NCBI GenBank assembly: GCA_050123375.1
Contig: JASFHF010000001.1
Location: 62,001-126,000 of the forward strand
Source of the DNA: JASFHF01 sp050123375
Lineage (GTDB): Bacteria > Pseudomonadota > Gammaproteobacteria > UBA12402
DNA length: 64,000 nucleotides
Direction: 5' to 3'
Of the stretch, positions 37,406 through 45,796 are shown piece after piece. The notes under the pieces are model-generated. The model did not search any database. It saw only the letters and a list, made by a program, of their open reading frames with translations, and was not told the DNA's origin. Both the position numbers and the translations under genes were made by a program. The stretch's first letter is position 1, and each line of letters begins with the position of its first letter.

Positions 37406-38653
37406 CTATAATTGTTGTAACAACGAAAATGGCAACTTAACCTCAAGTAAACAATCACCATTCTTCGCAAATTGCTCGCTTAATACAGCATTTAAATTAT
37501 ACAATTGAGATCTTAGTAAACCAGATTTAGCGGTTATACGCAAGCAACAATGTACTTCCTGACCAGACAAACATTCAACTATTGCCTGCTGCAATAATTC
37601 AATTCCTTCTCCTGTTTTAGCCGAGACCCAAACTCGCACAGGTTTTCCATCACGATTACGCTCAATCACTGGTTGTTTATCCAATAACAAATCCAATTTA
37701 TTAAAAACTTCCAATTGTAAAACATTTGCCGCATCAATTTGACTTAAAACATTATTTACTTCTTTAATATACTCATGTCTTTCGGCATCATGCGCATCAA
37801 TAATATGCAGTAACAAATCAGCATCCTTAACCTCTTCTAAAGTTGCACGAAAAGCCTCAATTAAATCATGTGGTAAATTACGAATAAACCCAACCGTATC
37901 AGCCAATACTACTGCACCTAATGCAGGTAATTTAACTCTGCGCAAGGTAGGATCGAGCGTTGCAAACAATTTGTCGGCAGCAAAAACTTTTGCTGTTGTA
38001 AGATAATTAAATAAAGTTGATTTACCCGCATTGGTGTAACCAACTAAAGATACCGTTGGAACTTCTGATTTTTGGCGCTTGCGTCTTGCTTCGCGACGCT
38101 GCTGACGTACTTTTTCTAAACGCTGTTTGATATGTTTTATTCTAATTCGAATCAAACGCCTATCAGTTTCTAATTGTGTTTCACCAGGACCTCGTAACCC
38201 TATACCACCTTTTTGCCGCTCCAAGTGCGTCCAGCCACGCACTAACCTGGTAGACAAATGCTGCAATTGAGCCAACTCAACCTGCAACTTTCCTTCAAAA
38301 GTACGCGCGCGCTGTGCAAAAATATCTAAAATAAGACCCGTACGATCTAAAACTCGCGCAGACAATAATTTTTCTAAATTTCTTTCCTGAGCCGGAGTCA
38401 AAGGATGATTAAATATAACAATATCCGCTGCATGCTGTATCACTAATTGTTTAATTTCTTCTGCTTTACCACTGCCAACAAAATATTTTGCTGTAGGAAT
38501 TTTTCTGCTCCCTGTAACAATTGCAACTGGATTAACCCCAGCGGATAAAACTAATTCACGAAACTCTGCTAATTCGGACACGAAATCCTCATGTGCAAAA
38601 CTGACTTGTACAAGAACTGCTTTTTCTAAACTCGATTCTGCAGAAGACAACAA
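37406..38653 (-). CDS. hflX: ribosome-dissociating GTPase HflX
   Basis: 415 residues. HflX splits stalled ribosomes, notably under heat stress. It has an N-terminal glycine-rich domain ending GGIGLRGPGETQLETDRR and a GTPase domain with P-loop GYTNAGKSTLFNYL, DTVGFIRNLP and NKLD. The first codon is TTG at 38653 with no good alternative nearby. In E. coli hflK and hflC follow hflX; here yjeT follows directly. Confidence 0.96.
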   Translation of the reverse strand: MLSSAESSLEKAVLVQVSFAHEDFVSELAEFRELVLSAGVNPVAIVTGSRKIPTAKYFVGSGKAEEIKQLVIQHAADIVIFNHPLTPAQERNLEKLLSARVLDRTGLILDIFAQRARTFEGKLQVELAQLQHLSTRLVRGWTHLERQKGGIGLRGPGETQLETDRRLIRIRIKHIKQRLEKVRQQRREARRKRQKSEVPTVSLVGYTNAGKSTLFNYLTTAKVFAADKLFATLDPTLRRVKLPALGAVVLADTVGFIRNLPHDLIEAFRATLEEVKDADLLLHIIDAHDAERHEYIKEVNNVLSQIDAANVLQLEVFNKLDLLLDKQPVIERNRDGKPVRVWVSAKTGEGIELLQQAIVECLSGQEVHCCLRITAKSGLLRSQLYNLNAVLSEQFAKNGDCLLEVKLPFSLLQQL

Positions 38654-38680
38654 TTAAACTCCCATGCACACTAAACCTTT

Positions 38681-38902
38681 TTAATTTGGTTTAGATTTCT
38701 CTGGAATTTCAATATTATATATAGGTACAATTGTAGAAACAGCACGTTTGTAGACTAATTGTCTAATACCGCTTTTTAATAAAATTACATTCCGATCAAA
38801 ACTACTAATTTTACCCTGTAATTTAATTCCACTAACTAGATAAACTGAAACTGGAACCTCTTTATCAACTAAGATTTGCAAAAAATCATCCTGCACCGCC
38901 AT
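38681..38902 (-). CDS. hfq: RNA chaperone Hfq, canonical copy
   Basis: 73 residues. Sm1 (VPVSVYLVSGIKLQGKISSFDRNVILL) and Sm2 (QLVYKRAVSTIVP) are close to consensus, though the motif reads YKRA rather than YKHA; the N-terminus is VQDDFLQILV. The C-terminal tail is very short. AAGGAG precedes the ATG. Its position before hflX is the conserved one, so this is the orthologue of E. coli hfq. Confidence 0.96.
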   Translation of the reverse strand: MAVQDDFLQILVDKEVPVSVYLVSGIKLQGKISSFDRNVILLKSGIRQLVYKRAVSTIVPIYNIEIPEKSKPN

Positions 38903-38932
38903 TGTTATTTTTCTCCTTAAAATTATTCAGAA

Positions 38933-38957
38933 CAGGACTTATGCAAAATAAGTCCTG
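38933..38957. repeat. short palindrome CAGGACTTA...TAAGTCCTG
   Basis: A 9-bp perfect inverted repeat with a 7-base loop between hfq and rpmE. CAGGACTTA is identical to the outer end of the 33809 MITE terminal repeat, so this may be an internally deleted remnant of that family; it also sits where a transcript terminator for rpmE could act. Confidence 0.6.
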
Positions 38958-38967
38958 CGAAAATAAA

Positions 38968-39219
38968 CTAATCCTCTTTTTTGCTTGGCTCTTCTTTCTT
39001 GCCTTTTTTGGTCATCCCAGGAATATCATATTTTTTATGGAACTTTTCCACTCTACCGGTAGTATCAACAATCTTCTGCTGACCAGTGTAGAAAGGATGA
39101 CATTTATTACAAACATCAATATGTAAATTTCCATTTAAAACAGATTGCGTTGTAAACTCATTACCGCAACTGCAAGTCACTTTGAGCTCGTTGGATGTTG
39201 GATGAATATCTGGTTTCAT
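38968..39219 (-). CDS. rpmE: 50S ribosomal protein L31, zinc-binding type
   Basis: 83 residues. The cysteine set CSCG...CNKCHPFYTG is intact, so this is the zinc-containing (C+) form rather than the zinc-independent paralogue. The C-terminal extension is lysine- and glutamate-rich. GAGG lies upstream of the ATG. Confidence 0.96.
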   Translation of the reverse strand: MKPDIHPTSNELKVTCSCGNEFTTQSVLNGNLHIDVCNKCHPFYTGQQKIVDTTGRVEKFHKKYDIPGMTKKGKKEEPSKKED

Positions 39220-39545
39220 AATATAACCTCAAAATATAATATAGCTTATAATGCACAAAATGGCATAAAAAGATCAAGCATGGTACCTAAAGCATACCAA
39301 ATAATCAAGCAACTAGTTCGCAATTATTTCAAGCGCCATACTATTGAAATCCCCCTATTTTACTACTTACTCAAACTCATAAATTTAGAAAAATCAATGA
39401 CTTACACAGTTACAAGATTGCATTAAACACCTCATTATTTTTTTTACGCATAAAATTGCTCTTTTTTTCACCAGATTGTTAGCTTTTTAACCAATTATTG
39501 CCTATAAAATATACTGTAATAAATATACTATGGAATACAAATAGA
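39220..39545. other. rpmE-kinase intergenic region
   Basis: Holds the rpmE promoter side and the kinase upstream region. A 48-codon open frame (39280-39426, starting MVPKAYQIIKQLVRNYF) has no recognised relatives and I do not claim it as a gene. TATAAA at 39503 is a plausible -10 for the kinase, but no clear -35 or PmrA-like pair is present. Confidence 0.4.
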
Positions 39546-41360
39546 ATGTCTTACAATACAATAACAATACACTTTCAAAACGGTTTCCCGAAAGAAGAAC
39601 AAGTACTAAAGCAACTCAAGCAACTTTTTCAGGACCAAGAAAAACAAAAACAACCTCTTAAAGACAAAGAAAAAGAAAAGAACAAAAAAGAAAAAATTAA
39701 AAAAAGATATCATAAACAAAAAAAATATAAGACATACCTCGCTAATTCCATTGAAAAATTACCAAATAATATTGTTAAAGAATTGTTTAAAAATGAAATT
39801 AAAAACAATGAAACCATATATACAATTATACCAAATAATGACCGTCCATATGACAGCCTTTTACTATATCGCGCTGATCCAGAAAGAAAGAAAATTAAAA
39901 CAAAAATAAAGCAAATTGAAAATACCATTAGTGTACTAAACAAAAAACCAAACAAACTAGAAAAATTAAACACACAATTAAACACATCAAACGAAGAACT
40001 TAAAAAATACCCTATTTGGAATAAAGCCGTAAAACTAAATGTTTTTTTCGCTAAAGATCAAAATGGCAATTTAAGAAACCTGCCCGAAAAAAACATCTGC
40101 CGCATCTCCCGCGCCGGCAAAAAAAACGATTTGAAACGCTGGATAGAATATACAGAAAAATATAATCCTAATACTGTATACAATTACTCAATAAAAGAAA
40201 CCTACTATTGTGATTCACAAAATAAAACCCCTATTTACAAAGGCATTATTTATCAAAAATATCTGCAGCAAAACCTGGATGATTATTTTTTAGAAGATAA
40301 AACACTAGAAAAAAAGCTGGAAATTTTTCTTAAAATTATTGCAAAATTAAAGAAAATGCATAAAAACCTTGATATTCATTCAGATTTAAAACCAGCTAAT
40401 ATCATGATCGATGAATATGATGAAATACATATAATTGACTTTGAGATGACTTGCAACATGAATGACGAAAAGAATAAAGAACTTTGTCAAAATAGAATTG
40501 AAAATGCACGCGAAGATAATTATGTATTTTTCCCGCTACCAATTTTAAACGGCACAGAAAAGAAGCGCAGCAAGCAGTTTGACATTTCTTCATTAGGAGT
40601 TACATTTTGGTTGATTTTAGGAGGGGAAAAAGAAGACTACGAATATATTCTAAAAAAATATCGCAATAAACCAGATATAAAAGAGCAAAAAAAAGAAATT
40701 GACAAATTAATTAAAGACAGCTTATCAGCTAAAAAAATCGACAAAAATATTATAAAATACATCCAAAAAATGATCTATATTGATCCTAAAAAATGTCCTA
40801 CTCTTGAAAAAGTAGAAGAAAACTTCGAATTAACATATCAAGAAGAAAAACAACGTAAAATTATCCGAAACGAAGTGAAAACCTGCTTCAAAAATGTAAA
40901 TGAAAGAATAGAAAAAGAAAAAGAAAAACAGAAAAAGTATATTACTTATATTACTCAAAAAGACAAATTTATTAAAAATCTTTCCGAAAAAAATACATAT
41001 GAAGATGTAATAAAACGTATCAAGCAAACTGCCAATGACCGTAATCAAGCTATGCAGAAAAACATTAACAAAATTAAAAATAACAATACAAAAAAGCCAA
41101 AATCCGGAAAACCTTATTTAGGTTTCAACCCACAAGCTACTTTCATTGCAGGATCAAGAGCAATCAATCCAAATCCCAATCAGATAATTCTCTGTTATGC
41201 TATTGCCGCAAGCATAGTTACACTTTCATTTGGTTTTTATATGATTAAAACCTTACTAAACACCTTAAAACTAAACACCACAAAAAATGTTTCAACTAAA
41301 CATAGTTTTAGTTTAAGTCGTAAGTTTAATAGCATTGTAAAATCTTTACGACGCGCCTAA
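39546..41360 (+). CDS. eukaryotic-type protein kinase with C-terminal membrane segment, candidate effector
   Basis: 604 residues from the ATG at 39546 (a TTG at 39498 lies upstream of the likely -10). The kinase catalytic loop reads HSDLKPANIM (residues 278-287): Asp280, Lys282 and Asn285 are all kept, Arg of HRD is replaced by Ser. The metal-binding motif is DFE instead of DFG (298-300), and an alpha-F Asp is present in FDISSLGVTFWLIL. The N-terminal lobe is hard to align and the glycine loop and beta-3 Lys are uncertain. A lysine-rich coiled region precedes the kinase, and one hydrophobic helix (about 547-567) lies near the C-terminus. The Lys/Asn-rich composition resembles the giant protein. 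Likely acts in a host cell, but the target is unknown. Confidence 0.85.
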   Translation: MSYNTITIHFQNGFPKEEQVLKQLKQLFQDQEKQKQPLKDKEKEKNKKEKIKKRYHKQKKYKTYLANSIEKLPNNIVKELFKNEIKNNETIYTIIPNNDRPYDSLLLYRADPERKKIKTKIKQIENTISVLNKKPNKLEKLNTQLNTSNEELKKYPIWNKAVKLNVFFAKDQNGNLRNLPEKNICRISRAGKKNDLKRWIEYTEKYNPNTVYNYSIKETYYCDSQNKTPIYKGIIYQKYLQQNLDDYFLEDKTLEKKLEIFLKIIAKLKKMHKNLDIHSDLKPANIMIDEYDEIHIIDFEMTCNMNDEKNKELCQNRIENAREDNYVFFPLPILNGTEKKRSKQFDISSLGVTFWLILGGEKEDYEYILKKYRNKPDIKEQKKEIDKLIKDSLSAKKIDKNIIKYIQKMIYIDPKKCPTLEKVEENFELTYQEEKQRKIIRNEVKTCFKNVNERIEKEKEKQKKYITYITQKDKFIKNLSEKNTYEDVIKRIKQTANDRNQAMQKNINKIKNNNTKKPKSGKPYLGFNPQATFIAGSRAINPNPNQIILCYAIAASIVTLSFGFYMIKTLLNTLKLNTTKNVSTKHSFSLSRKFNSIVKSLRRA

Positions 41361-42220
41361 TTATTTCGCTCAAGTTTGGATTTGACACACATACTTGCTC
41401 TTGGATGACCAGCTAAATCCTGTTTGGTTACTGGATTTTGATAACCGCAATTAGCCAAAATATCCCTAACTTGCTGCGCCTGATCAAAACCATGCTCCAA
41501 CAATAAATAACCACCTGGCTGCAAATATTCTAAAGAAATAGCCGCAATTTTACGTATCGCATCCAACCCATCCTTGCCAGCAACCAAAGCTTCACGAGGC
41601 TCGAACTGTACATCGCCTTGACGAAGATGCGAATCATTTTCCGCAATATATGGCGGATTACTAACAATTAAATCAAACTGATAATCAGGCAAAGACTCAC
41701 AGAAATCGCCTAAAATAAACGAGACATTCTTAAGTTCCAAATGATCTGCATTTTTTTTCGCAATTGCAATTGCCGCAGTAGAATTATCCATCGCAATTAA
41801 CTGCCAATTCGGCCGTGCATGTGCAATTGCTAATGCAATCGCCCCACTGCCAGTACCTAAATCTGCAACTACACAAGATTTATCCGCCGGAAATAATTGT
41901 AATGCAATTTCGATTAACAGTTCTGTCTCTGGTCGCGGAATTAAAACATCTTTAGTCACCAGCAAAACCAGATCCCAAAAACCCTGATGACCTGTAATAT
42001 ACGCAATCGGCACACCCTGCGCGCGTTGCTCAACTAAATTAACAAAACGTTGATGCTGCGCCGGCGTTAAAACTTTATCCGGATTAACATATAAATAAGC
42101 TTTAGTTTGATGTAATACATGTTCTAATAAAATTTCCGCATCTAACGCTGGGGTTGGTGAATTAACAAATTGCGTGACTGCATCTTTTAACGCCATAGAA
42201 ATTGTGAAAAACTCAAGCAC
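41357..42220 (-). CDS. prmC: peptide chain release factor glutamine methyltransferase
   Basis: 287 residues. It methylates the Gln of the GGQ motif in RF1 and RF2. SAM-binding VADLGTGSGAIALAIA and catalytic NPPYIA are present. A strong AGGAGGG, located in the last prfA codons, sits 6 bp before a GTG at 42220, which decides that start; homologues begin near the internal ATG (MALKDAV), eight codons later. The 3' end overlaps the convergent kinase gene by 4 bp. Confidence 0.96.
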   Translation of the reverse strand: MLEFFTISMALKDAVTQFVNSPTPALDAEILLEHVLHQTKAYLYVNPDKVLTPAQHQRFVNLVEQRAQGVPIAYITGHQGFWDLVLLVTKDVLIPRPETELLIEIALQLFPADKSCVVADLGTGSGAIALAIAHARPNWQLIAMDNSTAAIAIAKKNADHLELKNVSFILGDFCESLPDYQFDLIVSNPPYIAENDSHLRQGDVQFEPREALVAGKDGLDAIRKIAAISLEYLQPGGYLLLEHGFDQAQQVRDILANCGYQNPVTKQDLAGHPRASMCVKSKLERNN

Positions 42221-42222
42221 AA

Positions 42223-43308
42223 TTATCCCTCCTGCACTTGCGCCAATAAATCAGCCTGATGCTCGCGAATTAAAGGCTCAATTACTAATTCCAATGCACC
42301 TTCCATAACTTCAGATAATTTATATAAAGTTAAATTAATGCGATGATCAGTTACGCGGCCTTGCGGATAATTATACGTACGAATACGTTCCGAACGATCA
42401 CCGCTACCAACTAAATTACGCCGGGTTTGCGCTTGTTCAGTTTGTTGTTTAGACTGTTCAGCAGCCAATAATTTAGCCTGTAACCATGACATCGCTTTAG
42501 CCTTGTTTTTATGCTGCGAACGTTCATCCTGACACTCAACTACCACGCCCGTTGGAATATGCGTAATCCGCACTGCGGAATCGGTTCGATTAACGTGTTG
42601 TCCGCCTGCACCTGATGCACGATACGTATCAATACGTAAATCATCTGGATTAATTTCAATTTCATCAATAGCCTCAACTTCCGGCATCACTGCAACTGTA
42701 CACGCTGATGTATGAATCCTCCCTTGTGATTCAGTTTCCGGAACACGTTGTACCCGGTGCGCACCGGACTCAAACTTTAATTTTTCATAAACATTTTTAC
42801 CAACCAACCGCGCGATAATTTCTTTATAACCGCCATGATCACCTAAACTGGAACTTACTACCTCAACGCGCCACCCTTGATTTTCCGCATACTTGGAATA
42901 CATTCTAAATAAATCACCAACAAAAATCGCAGCTTCATCTCCACCAGTTCCCGCGCGAATTTCCAAAAACACATTACGATCATCATTTGGATCTTTAGGT
43001 AATAATAAAATTTGCAACTCTTGTTCTAAAGATTCAATTTGTTGTTTAGCCTGTTCTATTTCTTCAGCAGCTAAACGCCGAATCTCTAAATCTTCATCCT
43101 GCAATAAAGCGCGCGAATTTTCTTGTGACTTCAACGCTTCCTGATATTGTAAAAAGGCATTTACCAAAGGCGTGAAATTCGCGTATTCTTTCGAAAGTTT
43201 ACGAAATTGCTGTTGATCATTAATCACCTCAGGATCACTCAACAAAGCGCGCAATTCCTCATGCCGATCAACGATATTTGATAATTTGTTGCGAATTGAA
43301 TCTTTCAT
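42223..43308 (-). CDS. prfA: peptide chain release factor 1
   Basis: 361 residues. It reads UAA and UAG stop codons. The codon-recognition tripeptide appears as PET (QRVPETESQGRIHTSA), a variant seen in many RF1 proteins, and the catalytic GGQ is in GAGGQHVNRTDSAVR. I start at the ATG at 43308 (MKDSIRNKL); an ATG three codons earlier lies on the edge of the tandem array. No ribosome binding site is visible because array sequence directly abuts the gene. The hemA gene that normally precedes prfA is not here. Confidence 0.96.
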   Translation of the reverse strand: MKDSIRNKLSNIVDRHEELRALLSDPEVINDQQQFRKLSKEYANFTPLVNAFLQYQEALKSQENSRALLQDEDLEIRRLAAEEIEQAKQQIESLEQELQILLLPKDPNDDRNVFLEIRAGTGGDEAAIFVGDLFRMYSKYAENQGWRVEVVSSSLGDHGGYKEIIARLVGKNVYEKLKFESGAHRVQRVPETESQGRIHTSACTVAVMPEVEAIDEIEINPDDLRIDTYRASGAGGQHVNRTDSAVRITHIPTGVVVECQDERSQHKNKAKAMSWLQAKLLAAEQSKQQTEQAQTRRNLVGSGDRSERIRTYNYPQGRVTDHRINLTLYKLSEVMEGALELVIEPLIREHQADLLAQVQEG

Positions 43309-43315
43309 ATATAGC

Positions 43316-43950
43316 ATTGCGGGACAGCGTCTTCACGCATTACAAGTGCCCTGTTTGTTGCTTTGTAATGGGTGAAGACCTGTCCCCAATTCCTTATTGT
43401 TAGTTACATTGCGGGACAGCGTCTTCACGCATTACAAGTGCCCTGTTTGTTGCTTTGTAATGGGTGAAGACCTGTCCCCAATTCCTTATTGTTAGTTACA
43501 TTGCGGGACAGCGTCTTCACGCATTACAAGTGCCCTGTTTGTTGCTTTGTAATGGGTGAAGACCTGTCCCCAATTCCTTATTGTTAGTTACATTGCGGGA
43601 CACGAGCTATTACATAATTACAAAGCCCTGTTTGTTGCTTTGTAATGGGTGAAGACCTGTCCCCAATTCCTTATTGTTAGTTACATTGCGGGACACGAGC
43701 TATTACATAATTACAAAGCCATGCTTGTTGCTTTGTAATGGGTGAAGACCTGTCCCCAATTCCTTATTGTTAGTTACATTGCGGGACACGAGCTATTACA
43801 TAATTACAAAGCCCTGTTTGTTGCTTTGTAATGGGTGAAGACCTGTCCCCAATTCCTTATTGTAAGTTACATTGCGGGACGCGAGCTATTACATAATTAC
43901 AAAGCCATGCTTGTTGCTTTGTAATATGTAATGCTCCGTCCCCAATTCCA
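43316..43950. repeat. tandem array of seven GGGACG-type hairpin units (92-93 bp period)
   Basis: Units begin (ATTGC of ATTGCGGGAC) at 43316, 43408, 43500, 43592, 43685, 43778 and 43871. Units 1-3 carry GGGACAGCGTCTTCACGC paired with GGTGAAGACCTGTCCC; units 4-6 have a left arm of the GGGACACGAGCTATTACATA type joined to the same right arm, so their stems are mismatched; unit 7 ends with ATGTAATGCTCCGTCCCC. Between hairpins is a constant spacer CAATTCCTTATTGTTAGTTA. The array fills the whole divergent region between prfA and lolB. Confidence 0.95.
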
Positions 43951-43965
43951 GTGTATAATATTATA

Positions 43966-44559
43966 ATGTCAAAAATTATGAAACTCACAATCGTTATAAT
44001 TTTAACAGGATTATTGTGCGGCTGCACTTCACAAATTCCTTCAAAGCATTATTCCTTAAGTTGGCAAGACAGGCAACAACAATTACGCAAACTTCATGAT
44101 TGGCAAATCAATGGCTATATGTATATCCAAGCGCCTCAAAGAAATTTCGCAGCTTTTCTGAACTGGGAGCAACAACAAAATAATTACACTATTTATATAT
44201 CAGGTCCCCTAGGCATAGGTTCTGTAAAGATTTATGGCAAACCAGGCATATTCACGTTGCAAACTGCTGACGGCAAAAAGTTTACAGCTATTACTCCAGA
44301 ACAATTAGTCAAACAACAACTTGGCTGGGAATTGCCTATTTCCAATATGTATTATTGGATTCGCGGTATCCCGGTTCCTCGTAAACAGGCAACTAACTAT
44401 CTTGATAATTACAATCACTTAACTGAACTGCATCAGCAAGGTTGGCAAATTTATTACGCAAATTATATTCGCATATCAAATATTGATCTTCCAGAAACAA
44501 TTATTTTGTACTACCCCAAGCTAAATGTAAAAATTATCGTTAATAAGTGGATTATATAG
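43966..44559 (+). CDS. lolB: outer membrane lipoprotein LolB
   Basis: 197 residues. LolB receives lipoproteins from LolA and inserts them in the outer membrane. Lipobox LLCGC follows a short hydrophobic signal (LTIVIILTG). The fold pattern is recognisable: HDWQINGYMYIQAPQRNFAAFLNWEQQ and a C-terminal PKLNVKIIVNKW. The start is uncertain: GTG at 43951, ATG at 43966 or ATG at 43978 all work. TATAAT at 43954 looks like a -10, so a very short leader is possible. It is normally followed by ispE, which is absent here. Confidence 0.9.
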   Translation: MSKIMKLTIVIILTGLLCGCTSQIPSKHYSLSWQDRQQQLRKLHDWQINGYMYIQAPQRNFAAFLNWEQQQNNYTIYISGPLGIGSVKIYGKPGIFTLQTADGKKFTAITPEQLVKQQLGWELPISNMYYWIRGIPVPRKQATNYLDNYNHLTELHQQGWQIYYANYIRISNIDLPETIILYYPKLNVKIIVNKWII

Positions 44560-44610
44560 TATACTTCCTATTGACAGCAACACACATAAACAGCAAAATA
44601 TGCACACTTT

Positions 44611-44685
44611 TGGGATGTCGCCAAGTGGTAAGGCACGGGGTTTTGATCTCCGCATTCGTAGGTTCGAATCCTACCATCCCAGCCA
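44611..44685 (+). tRNA. tRNA-Gln (anticodon TTG), CCA encoded
   Basis: Acceptor TGGGATG/CATCCCA, anticodon loop TTTTGAT, T-loop GGTTCGAATCC, discriminator G, CCA encoded. It occupies the space between lolB and prs. Confidence 0.97.
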
Positions 44686-44711
44686 TTTTACTATCTACAT
44701 AGGAATCTAAT

Positions 44712-45659
44712 ATGTCAAATATGATGTTATTTAGTGGAAATGCCAACCGTGCTCTTGCCGAGAAAGTATCTGAACACTTACATATAAACTTAGGTAAAGC
44801 AAGAGTTGATCGTTTTAGTGATGGCGAAATGGATATCGAAATACTAGAAAATGTACGCGGTCATGATGTTTTTATAATCCAGCCTGTTTCTTCTCCTGGC
44901 AGTGAAAATTTAATGGAACTTATATGCATGTGCGATGCATTAAGACGCGCCTCAGCTTCAAAAATTACTGCAGTAATTCCATATTTTGGTTTTGCCAGAC
45001 AAGATCGCCGTGTTCGTTCAGCACGAGTGCCAATTACCGCTAAAGTAGTCGCTGATATGTTATCCGTTGTAGGTATTGACCGTGTATTAACAGTTGATTT
45101 GCATGCAGATCAAATCCAAGGATTTTTTTATAATCCTCTTGATAACATTTATTCCACTCCGCTAATCCACAAAGATATCATGAAGAAAAAACTTGATAAT
45201 GTCATGGTAATTTCGCCTGATGTCGGCGGTGTAGTGCGAGCCCGTGCTACCACAAAGCTAATTCCTGGTGCTGACCTGGCAATTATTGATAAACGCCGGC
45301 CTAAACCAAACCAAGCACAAGTAATGCATATTATTGGTGACGTCAAAGATTGCGACTGTATTATTGTAGATGACATCGTTGATACTGCTGGAACTTTGCG
45401 TATGGCAATTGATGCATTAAAAGATAATGGCGCCAAATCTGTTTTTGCTTATATTACCCATCCAGTATTATCAGGTAATGCCATCGAAAACATTGAAGCA
45501 TCAACAATTGACGAATTAGTTGTAACTGATACGATTGAATTAAGTGACGCTGCAAAAAAATGCAAAAAAATTCGTCAACTTAGCATTAGCAAACTACTGG
45601 CCAAAGCAATTCATCGTATCCGTGAATCGGAGTCGTTGAAGTCAATGTTTGAGTCGTAA
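44712..45659 (+). CDS. prs: ribose-phosphate pyrophosphokinase
   Basis: 315 residues. It makes PRPP from ribose 5-phosphate and ATP for nucleotide, His and Trp synthesis. Conserved: FSGNANRALAEKVSEHL, RFSDGEMDIEI, PYFGFARQDRRVRSARVPI, the flexible-loop DLHADQIQGFF and the PRPP-binding DDIVDTAGT. Starts 26 bp after tRNA-Gln. The usual followers rplY and pth are missing; a MITE-like element follows immediately. Confidence 0.97.
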   Translation: MSNMMLFSGNANRALAEKVSEHLHINLGKARVDRFSDGEMDIEILENVRGHDVFIIQPVSSPGSENLMELICMCDALRRASASKITAVIPYFGFARQDRRVRSARVPITAKVVADMLSVVGIDRVLTVDLHADQIQGFFYNPLDNIYSTPLIHKDIMKKKLDNVMVISPDVGGVVRARATTKLIPGADLAIIDKRRPKPNQAQVMHIIGDVKDCDCIIVDDIVDTAGTLRMAIDALKDNGAKSVFAYITHPVLSGNAIENIEASTIDELVVTDTIELSDAAKKCKKIRQLSISKLLAKAIHRIRESESLKSMFES

Positions 45660-45664
45660 CCATA

Positions 45665-45780
45665 TTTTCAAGCATATGGGTTATCTTTTTCAGACACGCT
45701 TAAACACATCCATGTGGCGCTAAGGTTCGGCCATCCATGGCCTCACATTGTCTGAAAAAGATAACCCATACACTTGAAAA
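45665..45780. mobile_element. 116-bp MITE-like element with 32-bp terminal inverted repeats
   Basis: TTTTCAAG, 2 bases, then a 22-base arm starting TATGGGTTATC and ending TTTTTCAGACA (45665-45696) is complementary to 45749-45780 except for the same 2-base CA/CA mismatch. Inside are two perfect small palindromes, CACATCCATGTG (45705-45716) and GGCCATCCATGGCC (45729-45742). No coding capacity. Lies between prs and queG and ends 16 bases before the queG ATG. Confidence 0.9.
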
Positions 45781-45796
45781 ACTAATAGAAATTAAA

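Noticed and set aside
39280..39426. Small gene divergent from rpmE (48 codons)
   Set aside because: No relatives recognised, no clear ribosome binding site; priA, which often lies here, is not detectable.
39421..39545. PmrA-like box upstream of the kinase gene
   Set aside because: GTTAGC and TTTAAC occur, but the TTA cores are 8 bp apart, not 11, and the distance to TATAAA does not match the other three.
42223..43308. RF1 PET tripeptide as evidence of changed stop-codon reading
   Set aside because: PxT with Glu in the middle is, from memory, common among RF1 proteins; the rest of the recognition loop is normal and genes in the window use TAA, TAG and TGA.
43316..43950. CRISPR array
   Set aside because: Units are 92-93 bp and near identical throughout; the inter-hairpin spacer is constant, not variable, and no cas genes are near.
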